Shown: positions 17,755-26,442 of the stretch, in pieces
How the letters are laid out: each line of letters begins with the position of its first letter
Numbering within the stretch: position 1 is the stretch's first letter
Assembly (NCBI GenBank): GCA_023381695.1
Contig: JAMCQP010000034.1
Location: 5,977-69,976 of the forward strand
DNA: 64,000 nucleotides
Direction: 5' to 3'
From: Bacillota bacterium
Lineage (GTDB): Bacteria; Bacillota; UBA5301; JAMCQP01
The notes under the pieces: model-generated
Seen by the model: the letters and a program-made list of their open reading frames with translations, nothing else
Told to the model about the DNA's origin: nothing
Database searches by the model: none
Translations under genes and position numbers: made by a program

Positions 17755-18513
17755 TTGCAGGTTATCGTGGCAAAGGACTATGACGAGTTGAGCCGCTGGG
17801 CGGCGGAGGCGGTGGCCGCCCAGATCCTGGAAAAGCCGGACTCGGTCCTCGGGTTGGCCACAGGCGGCACACCGCTGGGGATGTATCGTGAATTAAAGCG
17901 CATGCACCAGGAGGGCAAACTTGACCTCGCCCGGGTCAAGACCTTCAACCTGGACGAATACATCGGGCTGCCGGCGGATCATCCCGAGAGCTATCATCAC
18001 TACATGCAGGAGAATTTCTTCCGGCATGTGAACCTCCCGGCGGATCAGGCGCATGTTCCCGACGGAACCGCCGGAGATCTGGCGGTCGAATGCCAAAGAT
18101 ACGAAGAGATGATCCAGGCCGCCGGCTCGATTGACCTGCAGGTCCTGGGCATCGGCGCCAACGGGCATATCGGGTTCAACGAGCCGGGCACGGAATTCGG
18201 CGCCGTCACCCATGTGCTGAGCCTTGATCCCCGGACCGTCAAGGCCAATGCCCGGTTCTTCGGCAGCGAGGATCAGGTGCCCCGGCAAGCCATTTCCATG
18301 GGGATCAAGACGATCATGAAGTCCCGGAAGATCATCCTGCTGGCCAGCGGCACCGACAAGGCCGAGGCCATCATGCGCACCGTGACCGGGCCGGTTACGG
18401 TTGATATGCCGGCTTCCATCCTCCAGCTTCACCCCAACGTGACCCTTCTGGTCGATAAGGCGGCGGCGGCGTTTCTGAAGTTGGACGGCGGCCAGATGTC
18501 GGTGAATTGCTAA
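17755..18513 (+). CDS. nagB: Glucosamine-6-phosphate deaminase
   Basis: NagB converts GlcN-6P to fructose-6-phosphate and ammonia, completing the amino-sugar route in this operon. Marks are GLATGGTPLGMYREL (phosphate loop), FNLDEYIGL with the catalytic Asp, GIGANGHIGFNEPG, and the final LVDKAAAAFL region. The 252-residue length is standard for the monomeric or hexameric NagB family. It starts with TTG preceded by AGGGGTGA. It is the last gene of the nagR operon; the downstream PHP gene lies 83 bases further on. Confidence 0.95.
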   Translation: MQVIVAKDYDELSRWAAEAVAAQILEKPDSVLGLATGGTPLGMYRELKRMHQEGKLDLARVKTFNLDEYIGLPADHPESYHHYMQENFFRHVNLPADQAHVPDGTAGDLAVECQRYEEMIQAAGSIDLQVLGIGANGHIGFNEPGTEFGAVTHVLSLDPRTVKANARFFGSEDQVPRQAISMGIKTIMKSRKIILLASGTDKAEAIMRTVTGPVTVDMPASILQLHPNVTLLVDKAAAAFLKLDGGQMSVNC

Positions 18514-18596
18514 ACAAGACCGGGGCACACCACCTATCACCGGGAATGGCCGCCCCCAAAGGAATGGCCAGCCGCCAAACCAGACAAACTAACCCC

Positions 18597-19430
18597 ATGA
18601 TGAAGTTATTTGCCGATTACCACACGCATACCCGTTACAGCCACGGGACAGGCACGGTGGAGGATAATGTCCTGGCGGCGCGGGCCAGGGGCCTCAAACA
18701 GGTGGCGATCTCCGATCACGGGCCGGCCTCCCTCTTTGGCGTGGGGGTGCGAAACCTGGCGACCTTCGGCAAGATCCGCGAGGAGGTCCGGGAGTGCAAC
18801 GCCAGATATCCCGAGATCGGCGTCCTGACCGGGGTGGAAGCCAATGTGATCGGCGCCGACGGCGCCCTGGATGTGCCGGGGCCGGTTCTCGAGGAACTGG
18901 ACATTGTTCTGGCGGGCCTGCATGTGACGGTGATGCCGGCCTCTCTGGCGGACGGTTTCAAGCTCGGCCTTTTAAATGCGTTAAGGAGCCTGGATTCCCG
19001 GCTGGGCAAGCTGGCCCGCGACCTGAACACCAAAGCCCTGGTGGAGGCGGTCTACCGGTATCCCATTGATATCGTCACCCACCCGGGGCTCAGGCTGTCC
19101 ATCGACACCCGGGAACTCGCCAGGGCCTGCGCCCAAAACGGCACGGCCATGGAGATCAACACCGGCCACGGCCAGACTACCGTGGAATTCATACAGGTTG
19201 CGGCCGCGGAGGGGGTCGATTTCGCCATCGGCAGCGACGCGCACCAGCCATCCCGGGTGGGCGATCTGGAGGCGGGGCTGGAACTTGCCTTGCGGGCTGG
19301 TCTTTCCCCCGACAGGATTATCAACGCGGTTCACGCGGAAGACGATCTTCCCGGCCAGTTATGGCGCAATCTTCCGCATTCTCCGGGAAGGAAACCCGTG
19401 CCACGGCGGCGAAATATCCTCAGAATATGA
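18597..19430 (+). CDS. PHP-domain metal-dependent phosphoesterase
   Basis: A polymerase/histidinol-phosphatase (PHP) superfamily protein of about 277 residues. The metal-ligand series is complete: DYHTHTRYS, SDHGPAS, LTGVEAN, LAGLH, VTHPGL, MEINTG and GSDAH near the C-terminus. A phosphoesterase activity is likely, but the substrate is unknown. In many Bacillota a PHP gene precedes rapZ-yvcK, as here, so it belongs to that conserved neighbourhood rather than to the nag operon. ATG 18597 is preferred because the domain starts at once; 30 upstream codons without homology are open in frame. The Shine-Dalgarno sequence is weak. Confidence 0.85.
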   Translation: MMKLFADYHTHTRYSHGTGTVEDNVLAARARGLKQVAISDHGPASLFGVGVRNLATFGKIREEVRECNARYPEIGVLTGVEANVIGADGALDVPGPVLEELDIVLAGLHVTVMPASLADGFKLGLLNALRSLDSRLGKLARDLNTKALVEAVYRYPIDIVTHPGLRLSIDTRELARACAQNGTAMEINTGHGQTTVEFIQVAAAEGVDFAIGSDAHQPSRVGDLEAGLELALRAGLSPDRIINAVHAEDDLPGQLWRNLPHSPGRKPVPRRRNILRI

Positions 19431-19490
19431 GAATTGTCGGGAAGTCCGGGTGGAATGGAGCCCGGAACGGAATGGAGTTTGGGGAGGAAT

Positions 19491-20360
19491 ATGGTGGATA
19501 TCCGGTTCGTGATCATCACCGGCCTGTCCGGGGCGGGCAAGAGCGAGGCGGTAAGGGCCTTTGAAGATCTGGGATATTTTTGCGTGGACAATCTTCCGCC
19601 CACGTTCATCCCCAAGTTTGCCGAGTTATGCGCACAATCCGAAGGAAAGATCAATAAGATAGCACTGGTCATCGACATTCGCGGCGGTCAATTTTTTGAC
19701 AGCCTTTTTGGTGCCCTGGAGAACCTGGAGTCGGTCGGATTTCGCTATGACGTCCTCTTCCTGGAAGCCACCGATGAGGTGCTGGTCCGCCGTTTCAAGG
19801 AGACCCGGCGCCGCCATCCGCTGGCGCCGGAGGGAAGCATCCTCGACGGGCTCACCGCCGAACGCAAGAAGCTGGAACAGCTCCGGGGCCGGGCGACCCG
19901 GATCATCGACACCTCTCACATGTCGGGCAGGCAGCTCAAGGAAGAGATCATGCGCACCTACGCCGCAAAGGATGACGACGCGCGGATGACCGTGAACGTC
20001 ATCTCCTTCGGCTTCAAGCACGGGTTGCCCCTGGACGCCGATCTCATCTTTGATTGCCGGTTTTTGCCCAACCCACACTATGTTGCTTCCCTGAAGAGTC
20101 ACAACGGCAATGAGGCCGTGGTTGCGGATTATGTGCTGAAATGGCCCACCACCCAGCGTTTTATCGCCAAATTGTCGGATCTCCTTGAGTTTCTCATGCC
20201 CCAATTTTCCAAGGAGGGAAAGTCGCAGGTCATTATCGGCATCGGCTGCACCGGCGGCAAACACCGGTCGGTGACGCTGGCCAACGTGCTGGGAGACTTC
20301 CTGCGCCAGAATGGTTATCCGGTCGTGGTTGAGCACCGGGATATCGAGAAATCCGAGTGA
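19491..20360 (+). CDS. rapZ: RapZ/YvcJ family nucleotide-binding protein (RNase adapter homologue)
   Basis: A P-loop protein of 289 residues. The Walker A motif is GLSGAGKSEA. The N-terminal kinase-like domain continues through FLEATDEVLVRRFKETRRRHPL, and the C-terminal domain has GIGCTGGKHRSV. In Enterobacteria RapZ senses GlcN6P and directs RNase E to the GlmZ sRNA. In Bacillota (YvcJ) the protein binds and hydrolyses nucleotides, with links to competence and UDP-GlcNAc sensing. ATG 19491 has GGGGAGG just upstream and starts at the conserved VDIRFVIITGLSG, so I use it over the longer frame. It overlaps yvcK by four bases (GTGA). Confidence 0.94.
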   Translation: MVDIRFVIITGLSGAGKSEAVRAFEDLGYFCVDNLPPTFIPKFAELCAQSEGKINKIALVIDIRGGQFFDSLFGALENLESVGFRYDVLFLEATDEVLVRRFKETRRRHPLAPEGSILDGLTAERKKLEQLRGRATRIIDTSHMSGRQLKEEIMRTYAAKDDDARMTVNVISFGFKHGLPLDADLIFDCRFLPNPHYVASLKSHNGNEAVVADYVLKWPTTQRFIAKLSDLLEFLMPQFSKEGKSQVIIGIGCTGGKHRSVTLANVLGDFLRQNGYPVVVEHRDIEKSE

Positions 20361-21757
20361 CAGGGGTGTGGCAGATGGGTTTTGGGGGCTTCTCGAAGAC
20401 TGGATTTAATATGCTCAAATGGCTTTACCCCGGGATGAAGGTCAAAAGATGGCTCTTCCTGGCTGTGGTGGGGGTTCTTCTGGTGAGCCTGGGGCTGGCC
20501 CTGATCATCAATATCAAGCTTCTGAGCGTCTTTGAGCAGGCTTTCATGCGTTCGGTCTATCTTTTCACCGGGGAATTGCGGACGCCGGTCACGGTGCTGA
20601 ACGGCGTCATCATTATTTTGCTGGGGGTATTCCTGATCACTCTTGGCGTCCGGCAGATGATCCGGTCCATTGTTTCGGTGATTCTCCCGGAGGAGACCGA
20701 CAACCTGGTGGAGATCGTCTACCAGAGCCGGCAATTGCACCGGGGGGCCAGGGTGGTGGTCATCGGCGGCGGGACGGGTCTGGCCACCCTGTTGCGCGGC
20801 TTGAAGCGTTATACCTGCAACATCACGGCGATTGTCACCGTGGCGGATGATGGTGGAAGTTCGGGAAGGCTCAGGACGGAGATGGGCATCCTGCCGCCCG
20901 GGGATATCCGGAGTTGCCTGGTGGCGCTGGCGGACACGGAGCCGCTCATGGAAAAGCTCTTTCAGTACCGCTATAAAAATCTTGAAGGGCTGGCGGGCCA
21001 CAGCTTCGGCAACCTCTTTATCGCCACCATGACCGAGATCACCGGCGACTTTGAACAGGCTATCAAGGAGTCCAGCAAGGTTCTGGCCATCCGCGGGCAG
21101 GTGCTTCCCAGCACGCTGGAGTCCGTGGTTTTACACGCACAGATGGCCGATGGAACAGAGATCACCGGCGAATCCGATATCACCCGTGCGCACCGGCGGA
21201 TCAACCGGGTCTTTCTGCAGCCGGAGAATGCACCCGCCAATTCAGAAGCGGTGGAAGCCATCGCCAATGCGGACATTGTGGTGTTGGGTCCGGGGAGCCT
21301 TTACACCAGCATCTTGCCGAATCTGCTCGTCAAGGGGATCGCCGAAGCCCTGGAAGCCACCAAGGCGCTCAAGCTCTATGTCTGCAACGTGATGACCCAG
21401 CCGGGGGAGACCGACGGGTATACAGCCTCGGATCACGCAAAGGCGATCGTTGACCATGTGGGCCGGAGGGTCATTGACTATGTGCTGGTGAATGACGAGG
21501 AGGTGCCAGCGCATCTCGCGGAAAAATATCGTGAACAGGGCGCCTTTGCGGTGGAACCCGATGTTGCGAAGATCGCCCAGATCGGCCCGCAGCCTATCCC
21601 TGCTCGTCTCATCAGCGAGACGGATCTGGTGCGGCATGACTCGCGCAAGTTGGCCGGCGCTGTCATGCGCCTGATTTTGCAGGCCAGACCCAGGCCGGAG
21701 AGAATGTTGTGGCTTGAGCCCCTTCTTTCAAAGTTGCTGGGGGGAGGGCGTCGGTAG
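20357..21757 (+). CDS. yvcK: YvcK family UDP-sugar-binding gluconeogenesis factor with N-terminal membrane segments
   Basis: A CofD-like protein. VVVIGGGTGLATLLRGLKRY with TVADDGGSSGRLR is the nucleotide-sugar site. Further marks are GHSFGNLFIATMTEITGD, VVLGPGSLYTSILPNLL and MTQPGETDGYTASDH. YvcK/CuvA/GlmR proteins bind UDP-GlcNAc and stimulate GlmS, linking wall precursor supply to central carbon flow. About 130 residues before the core hold two hydrophobic segments (WLFLAVVGVLLVSLGLALII and VIIILLGVFLITLGV), so this version is probably membrane-anchored, as in some clostridia. It is translationally coupled to rapZ. Confidence 0.93.
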   Translation: MTGVWQMGFGGFSKTGFNMLKWLYPGMKVKRWLFLAVVGVLLVSLGLALIINIKLLSVFEQAFMRSVYLFTGELRTPVTVLNGVIIILLGVFLITLGVRQMIRSIVSVILPEETDNLVEIVYQSRQLHRGARVVVIGGGTGLATLLRGLKRYTCNITAIVTVADDGGSSGRLRTEMGILPPGDIRSCLVALADTEPLMEKLFQYRYKNLEGLAGHSFGNLFIATMTEITGDFEQAIKESSKVLAIRGQVLPSTLESVVLHAQMADGTEITGESDITRAHRRINRVFLQPENAPANSEAVEAIANADIVVLGPGSLYTSILPNLLVKGIAEALEATKALKLYVCNVMTQPGETDGYTASDHAKAIVDHVGRRVIDYVLVNDEEVPAHLAEKYREQGAFAVEPDVAKIAQIGPQPIPARLISETDLVRHDSRKLAGAVMRLILQARPRPERMLWLEPLLSKLLGGGRR

Positions 21758-21814
21758 GATAAGATACGCTTGCTTGCCGCCGATCTTTGATATAAAATAA
21801 GATGAGGTGAGTTT

Positions 21815-22357
21815 ATGGGGCCAATTCGCATTTGGGGCCTCTGGTGGCAACGGACCCTTTTCAGTCTTTTGCCCCTGCTGATCCTGGTGGCGCTGGCTGG
21901 AGCATGGGGAGGCATAAGTGTTGTGAAGAGCCGTGCGGCTTCACCGGTTGAACTTCCCTTCGACCTTCTGGCGGCGGTGGGCAGGCAGGAGGAATCCTGC
22001 GTTGTGGCGGCCAGCCAGGCTGAGTATGACTCGCTGTGGAAGTCGCTCTGGAATGCCTGGGAACAGCCGGTTGTCGACTTTCAAAAGTCGTTTGTGGTAG
22101 GGGCTTTTTACGGCGAGCGGCCCACCGGCGGCTATGTGATGCAGGTAAAAAGGCTTGTCCAGACCGGCGGCGTGGTGACGGTAACCCTTGAACGCAGGCC
22201 ACCCAGGGCGGGCGCCTTTGTGACCATGGTGGTTACCTACCCGGGCCAGTTGGTGGCGGTGGGGAAGAAGGGCCTTGCCCAGAAGGGCAATTTGACCTTT
22301 GTCTTTGTTGATCAGGAGCAACGGGAGCTCGCCAGGGTCGAACGATCGATTGATTAA
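21815..22357 (+). CDS. PrcB C-terminal domain protein, probably membrane-anchored
   Basis: A 180-residue protein with one N-terminal hydrophobic segment (LFSLLPLLILVALAGAWGG), then a compact domain with GERPTGGYVMQVKRL and the VVTYPGQLVAV end. This matches the PrcB C-terminal domain, first seen in a treponemal protease-complex protein and now found in many extracytoplasmic proteins. It is likely lipid-free, anchored by its N-terminus and facing outward. Its function is unknown. ATG 21815 has GAGGTGA four bases upstream. It is the first of four genes lying between yvcK and whiA, which are often adjacent. Its stop is inside a perfect 19-bp tandem duplication. Confidence 0.72.
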   Translation: MGPIRIWGLWWQRTLFSLLPLLILVALAGAWGGISVVKSRAASPVELPFDLLAAVGRQEESCVVAASQAEYDSLWKSLWNAWEQPVVDFQKSFVVGAFYGERPTGGYVMQVKRLVQTGGVVTVTLERRPPRAGAFVTMVVTYPGQLVAVGKKGLAQKGNLTFVFVDQEQRELARVERSID

Positions 22358-22380
22358 AAGGCGATCGATTGATTAAAAGG
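22343..22380. repeat. Perfect 19-bp tandem duplication over a stop codon
   Basis: CGATCGATTGATTAAAAGG occurs twice head-to-tail (22343-22361 and 22362-22380), period 19, with no mismatch. The first copy contains the stop (TAA 22355-22357) of the PrcB-like gene. The second copy ends just before the Shine-Dalgarno region of the next gene. Confidence 0.95.
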
Positions 22381-22396
22381 TGCTAGAAGGAGACTG

Positions 22397-22969
22397 GTGT
22401 CGGTGCAGACAAATGTCCGCAAGGTAGCAATTCTGGCCATGATGGTGGCTCTTTCGCTGCTGTTGATCATGTTTGTGAAAGTACCTCTCTTCGCAAACTT
22501 TCTCATCTATGAACCCGGCGATGTGCCCATCTTGATCGTGGGCTTTATGTTCGGCCCGGCGATGGGGATCGTTGCATCCCTGATCGTCGCGGTGGCCATG
22601 GCGTTATTTACGGGGTTGGGCGGGCCTTTTGGCGCTTTCATGCACTTTCTGGCCACGGGAACCATGGTTGGCCTGGCGGGAAGCGTCTACCGTCTCCGCC
22701 GGACAAAGGGCGGCGCAATGCTGGGAATGCTGGCGGGGGGCCTCACCATGGCGGCAATAATGGTGGTGGCCAACTTGCTGCTGGATCCCATCTTTTACGG
22801 GATGCCCCGGGAGGCGGTACTGCCTCTTCTGGCGCCGGCCATTATCCCCTTCAACCTGGCCAAGGCGGGGATCAACTCGGTGGTGACTTTTGTGCTCTAC
22901 AAGCGCACGGCCACCTTTTTGCGCCGCTACAGCCAGGAGGCTTACGCCAGAGGGAACGGAAGCCGCTAG
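22397..22969 (+). CDS. ECF transporter S component (RibU-like)
   Basis: A 190-residue membrane protein with five or six hydrophobic segments, of the ECF-type vitamin-uptake S-component family. YEPGDVPILIVGFMFGPAMG matches the loop after the first helices in riboflavin-type (RibU) members. It would bind a vitamin and work with shared EcfA/A'/T subunits encoded elsewhere. No FMN riboswitch or other vitamin RNA is visible upstream, so the substrate stays open. The start is GTG with AAGGAG upstream. A tandem duplication and a terminator-like hairpin follow the stop. Confidence 0.82.
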   Translation: MSVQTNVRKVAILAMMVALSLLLIMFVKVPLFANFLIYEPGDVPILIVGFMFGPAMGIVASLIVAVAMALFTGLGGPFGAFMHFLATGTMVGLAGSVYRLRRTKGGAMLGMLAGGLTMAAIMVVANLLLDPIFYGMPREAVLPLLAPAIIPFNLAKAGINSVVTFVLYKRTATFLRRYSQEAYARGNGSR

Positions 22970-22971
22970 GC

Positions 22972-23004
22972 GCGGAACAGACACTGAAGCGGCACAGACA
23001 CTAA
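22972..23004. repeat. Near-perfect tandem duplication after the ECF S-component stop
   Basis: GCGGAACAGACACTGA (22972-22987) and GCGGCACAGACACTAA (22989-23004) repeat with period 17 and two differences. The first copy starts two bases after the stop codon at 22967-22969. Confidence 0.8.
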
Positions 23005-23071
23005 AAAAGGGATCCACGCTCAGGGGGCCGGGTTAACGGAACTTGCCCTCCGGCGGCGGGGTCCCTTTTTT
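23003..23071 (+). terminator. Long intrinsic terminator
   Basis: AAAAAAGGGATCC pairs with GGGGTCCCTTTTTT across a GC-rich inner region containing CAGGGGGCC and its partial complement. The structure ends in a run of six T, so it should stop transcription arriving from yvcK and the ECF gene. The loop is long, which is unusual but does not match any riboswitch I know. Confidence 0.65.
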
Positions 23072-23176
23072 ATATAAACACAACAGGCTTCCTCATTTTA
23101 CCTGGCAGAAAGTGGCCAGGGCCGGCATAGACATATAAAGGCCACATGAGCCCAAGGATGGGCGAGGTGGCGCACC

Positions 23177-24085
23177 ATGCCAAGATGCCGGGTGAGGGGG
23201 CTTCCCATGATTCGCAGCCGTAAATGCCGGTTTTACACAATCAGAGAACGCTCGATCATTTTTGTGGTGGTCGGGATCCTGCTGGCGCTATTTATCACCG
23301 GCTGCATTGAAAGCATGGAACGCCGCTTTTATGGGGTCAAGCCCCGGGTGACCCTGGAAGGGCGCCCCATGCAGGGGCTCTTTGCAGATGAGGTCCGGGC
23401 GATGGCCGGCGAGATGGCGGAAAAGGCTTCCATCAAGCCGGAGAATGCCCGCGTTGACAAGAAAACCGGCGTGATCGTGGCGGAAAAGGCGGGCTACCTG
23501 GTCGACATCGAGGAGACGGTGATCCGGGTGATGACGGCCCGCCCGAATACGGATGTGCGTTTTGTGCGGGTCAGGGTGGAACCGGAGATCACCGCCTCCC
23601 TCCTGGCCAGTTTGACCCAGGAGGTCGGGTCATACGCGACCTGGCTGATCGGCAGCTGGGAACGAGCGGAAAACGTCCGGCTGGCGACCGAAGCCATTGA
23701 CAACACGGTGATCTTGCCCGGCCAGGTCTTCTCCTTCAACGACGTGGTGGGGTTGCGGACGGCGGAGAAAGGATACAGGCCGGCGCCCATCTTTGTTGGC
23801 GAGGCGGTGGTGCCCGGTCTGGGCGGGGGTATCTGCCAGGTCTCTTCCACGCTCTACAATGTGGTTCTGGAGGGGAGGCTGGAAGTGGTCGAACGCCACG
23901 CCCACGGCCTGCCGGTAAGCTATGTCCCGCCGGGGCGCGACGCGACGGTGGCGTATCCTTACGCGGATTTCAAGTTCCGCAACGACCGCACCACGCCGGT
24001 GATGATCAAGGCCGTCACGGATGGCGCACGGTTGAGCATCAAGATCTACGGGGTTCCCGAGGATCCCCAAATTTCGGGTGGTTGA
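23177..24085 (+). CDS. VanW family protein
   Basis: A 302-residue protein with an N-terminal transmembrane segment (SIIFVVVGILLALFITGC) and an extracytoplasmic part. A partial PG-binding_4-like region is followed by the VanW domain. VanW marks are ATEAIDNTVILPGQVFSFND, GYRPAPIFVGE, GLGGGICQVSSTLYN and ATVAYPYADFKFRN. VanW proteins are common in spore-formers and linked loosely to glycopeptide resistance clusters and wall processes. Their activity is unknown. The C in FITGC could be a lipobox Cys, though the residues around it are atypical. ATG 23177 has GAGGTGG upstream. Confidence 0.85.
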   Translation: MPRCRVRGLPMIRSRKCRFYTIRERSIIFVVVGILLALFITGCIESMERRFYGVKPRVTLEGRPMQGLFADEVRAMAGEMAEKASIKPENARVDKKTGVIVAEKAGYLVDIEETVIRVMTARPNTDVRFVRVRVEPEITASLLASLTQEVGSYATWLIGSWERAENVRLATEAIDNTVILPGQVFSFNDVVGLRTAEKGYRPAPIFVGEAVVPGLGGGICQVSSTLYNVVLEGRLEVVERHAHGLPVSYVPPGRDATVAYPYADFKFRNDRTTPVMIKAVTDGARLSIKIYGVPEDPQISGG

Positions 24086-24110
24086 GCCGCTGCGGCTACT
24101 ATGCTATAAT
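24082..24110 (+). promoter_or_regulatory. SigA-type promoter for the MFS gene
   Basis: TTGAGC (24082-24087), a 17-base spacer, and TATAAT (24105-24110) preceded by TGC, an extended -10. It overlaps the end of the VanW gene and lies about 35 bases before the MFS start. Confidence 0.75.
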
Positions 24111-24146
24111 AACGGTGGTATCCATCAAAACAGTTGAGGTGGCGGG

Positions 24147-25424
24147 ATGGCGGCAAGGAGCGCTTTGGCAACCAACTTTGAACCGGACGTCGTTAAAATT
24201 GACAGAAATTCAACGTTAAAAACCTTAAAAGAGACGCTTTATTACCTGTCGTTCCCTTTTGGCTTTTTGGCTTTTTCGCTGCCAATCTATGGGGAGAAGG
24301 TAGGGGCCACACCTTTTCAGATCGGTTTGCTCTTTTCGGCTTTTTCCATGATGACCCTGGTGGTCCGGCCGATTCTCGGCAACCTGTTGGACAAGGTGGG
24401 GCGGCGGCCGTTTTTTATCGGGGGTGTGGCGGCCTATGCGCTGACAGACTTCATCTTCGCCCTGTTGCAGAGCTACCCCGGGCTGGTGATGGCCCGTGTG
24501 GTGCAGGGAATCGCCTTCGCTTTCCTGTGGCTCACGGTTTATGCCATCATCTCGGATTTGAGCCTGGATGGGGAGCGCGGGCTTAACTACGGCAAGGTCA
24601 TCGAGGCGCAAAATCGGGGGCAGATCAACGGGGCGATCGTGGGATTCATCCTGATCTGGGGCCTGGAGTCCAGATTTCTCCTGGGGTTCAGGATCGCCTT
24701 TCTCATCTACTTTGTCTTCGGCGCGTACGCGTTCTGGCAAGGCTGGCGGATCGACGAGACTCTGGGGGCGGATTGCGGCAAACCCGTGGCAAGCCGCGAA
24801 AAGGCGGCCGGCCAGATCTCCCGGGACTATTTTAAGCTGCTTCTGGTGACCTTTTTGACCTCGATCTCCTATGGGATGCTGGCGCCCATCGTGATCATCT
24901 TCCTGCGCCAGAGGATCAGCGGGAATCTGATCATGCTGGCGGCCTCATACGTACCTGCCGCCGTGGTCTGGAGCTTTTTGCCGTCGCGCTTCGGCCGGCT
25001 TTCCGACCGCTTCGGCCGGAAACGCTTTGTGGTGGCGGGCCTGGTGGCAGGGGCGGTGGTGGTCGCCTTGATTCCCCGGGCCGGTTCCTTCTGGTTTTTG
25101 ACCGGGCTCTGGGTACTGGCGGCGGCGGCTCTCACAATGGCGCTGCCCATTCAACAGGCCATGGTCTCGGATCTAACGGGGGACGACGTGCGGGGGCGGG
25201 CCTACGGTTATTATGCGCTGGCCAACGACGCCGGCAACGTGGTGGGGCCCGCGGTTGGCACCTGGTTGTACGGCCGGGGACAAGCCTACCCTTTCTACCT
25301 GAACGGGTTTGTCCTTTTGCTGGCGGGCCTGGTGGTGCTCTTTTTCTCGCGCGGCAACGGCCGCCAAACTGGTAAAGCAGGATATTATCCTGGTTCCGGT
25401 GAATATATTAGTAAGCGCGGATGA
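24147..25424 (+). CDS. MFS transporter (drug/H+ antiporter-like)
   Basis: A 425-residue major facilitator with twelve predicted hydrophobic segments. The loop 2-3 motif reads GNLLDKVGRRPFFIGG and its second-half counterpart GRLSDRFGRKRFVVAGLV, the classic MFS A-motifs. It probably exports a small molecule; the substrate cannot be predicted. It has its own strong promoter (24082-24110) and a GAGGTGG Shine-Dalgarno sequence. WhiA follows after 13 bases, so whiA may be read from the same transcript. It is the last of the four genes separating yvcK from whiA. Confidence 0.85.
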   Translation: MAARSALATNFEPDVVKIDRNSTLKTLKETLYYLSFPFGFLAFSLPIYGEKVGATPFQIGLLFSAFSMMTLVVRPILGNLLDKVGRRPFFIGGVAAYALTDFIFALLQSYPGLVMARVVQGIAFAFLWLTVYAIISDLSLDGERGLNYGKVIEAQNRGQINGAIVGFILIWGLESRFLLGFRIAFLIYFVFGAYAFWQGWRIDETLGADCGKPVASREKAAGQISRDYFKLLLVTFLTSISYGMLAPIVIIFLRQRISGNLIMLAASYVPAAVVWSFLPSRFGRLSDRFGRKRFVVAGLVAGAVVVALIPRAGSFWFLTGLWVLAAAALTMALPIQQAMVSDLTGDDVRGRAYGYYALANDAGNVVGPAVGTWLYGRGQAYPFYLNGFVLLLAGLVVLFFSRGNGRQTGKAGYYPGSGEYISKRG

Positions 25425-25437
25425 TGAGGTGAGCCTT

Positions 25438-26394
25438 TTGGCCTTTTCATTGCGGGTAAAGGAAGAGCTGGCCCGGGTAATCCCGAAGGATTCATGCTGT
25501 CAATTGGCTGAATTGTCTGCGCTGATTCACATGGATGGGGCGCTGCAGATCCACGGTCAGGCGGAACTGGCGCTGGAGATATTGACCGAGAATGCCGCGG
25601 CCGCCCGGAAGATCTTTCACCTGGTGAAGAACCTTTTTCATTCGGAGACCGAGATTCTGGTGCGCAAGAAGCGGCGCCTGCGCAAGAACAACGTATATGG
25701 GATCCGGATCCCGGCTGGAGCCGGAGTGCGGGAGATTCTCCTGAAGTTGGGGCTGGTGGATGATGATTTCGCCCTTGTGCAAGGGATCAGTCTCCCCCTG
25801 GTGAAAAGGAAATGCTGCCGCCGGGCGTATCTGCGGGGCGCGTTTTTAGGGAAAGGTTCAATCACCGATCCCGAGAAGACCTATCACCTGGAATTTACCG
25901 TGGACAACCCGGTTTATGCGGGGGACCTCAGCCGCCTGTTGCACAGCCAGGGTGTGCCGGCCAGGGTCGGCGAGCGGAAGAAGGAATATGTGGTTTATAT
26001 CAAGGAGGGCGAGCAGATCGGGCAGCTCCTCGCGTTGATGGGCGCCCACACCGCCCTTCTGGATTTTGAGAACATCCGGGTCATAAAGGGCATGCGCAAC
26101 CAGGTCAACCGCCGGGTCAATTGCGAGACGGCCAACCTCGACAAGACCGTCAATGCGGCAATGCAGCAGCTGGAAAATATCCGGGTCATCGACGAGATGA
26201 TGGGCCTCAGCAAACTCCCGGCCAACCTCAGGGAGGTGGCCCGCCTGCGGATGGGTCATCCCGACGCCAGCCTGCAGGAACTGGGTGAAATGCTTGTCCC
26301 GCCGGCAAGCAAGTCGGGTGTGAACCACCGGCTGCGGCGGATCGGCCGGATTGCGGAGCAGCTCCGCACAGGAGCCAGACTCGAGCGAGGGTAG
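25438..26394 (+). CDS. whiA: DNA-binding cell-division/sporulation regulator WhiA
   Basis: WhiA has a LAGLIDADG homing-endonuclease-like N-terminal region and a C-terminal helix-turn-helix. It controls sporulation septation in Streptomyces and chromosome segregation and division in Bacillus. Seen here are MAFSLRVKEELARV, CCRRAYLRGAFLGKGSITDPEK, YHLEFTV, and the C-terminal LRMGHPDASLQELGEML with SKSGVNHRLRRI. The TTG at 25438 has AGGTGAG five bases upstream and gives the canonical start and a length of 318 aa. Longer upstream codons run into the MFS gene and are not conserved. RpoN follows. Confidence 0.95.
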   Translation: MAFSLRVKEELARVIPKDSCCQLAELSALIHMDGALQIHGQAELALEILTENAAAARKIFHLVKNLFHSETEILVRKKRRLRKNNVYGIRIPAGAGVREILLKLGLVDDDFALVQGISLPLVKRKCCRRAYLRGAFLGKGSITDPEKTYHLEFTVDNPVYAGDLSRLLHSQGVPARVGERKKEYVVYIKEGEQIGQLLALMGAHTALLDFENIRVIKGMRNQVNRRVNCETANLDKTVNAAMQQLENIRVIDEMMGLSKLPANLREVARLRMGHPDASLQELGEMLVPPASKSGVNHRLRRIGRIAEQLRTGARLERG

Positions 26395-26442
26395 CGTCGC
26401 GAGTTGGTTGATGACTTGCGTTGCGGTCACGGAGGTGACACG

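Noticed and set aside
23003-23071. Riboswitch in the ECF S-component downstream region
   Set aside because: The long hairpin has no known aptamer core and sits after a gene, so a terminator is the simpler reading.
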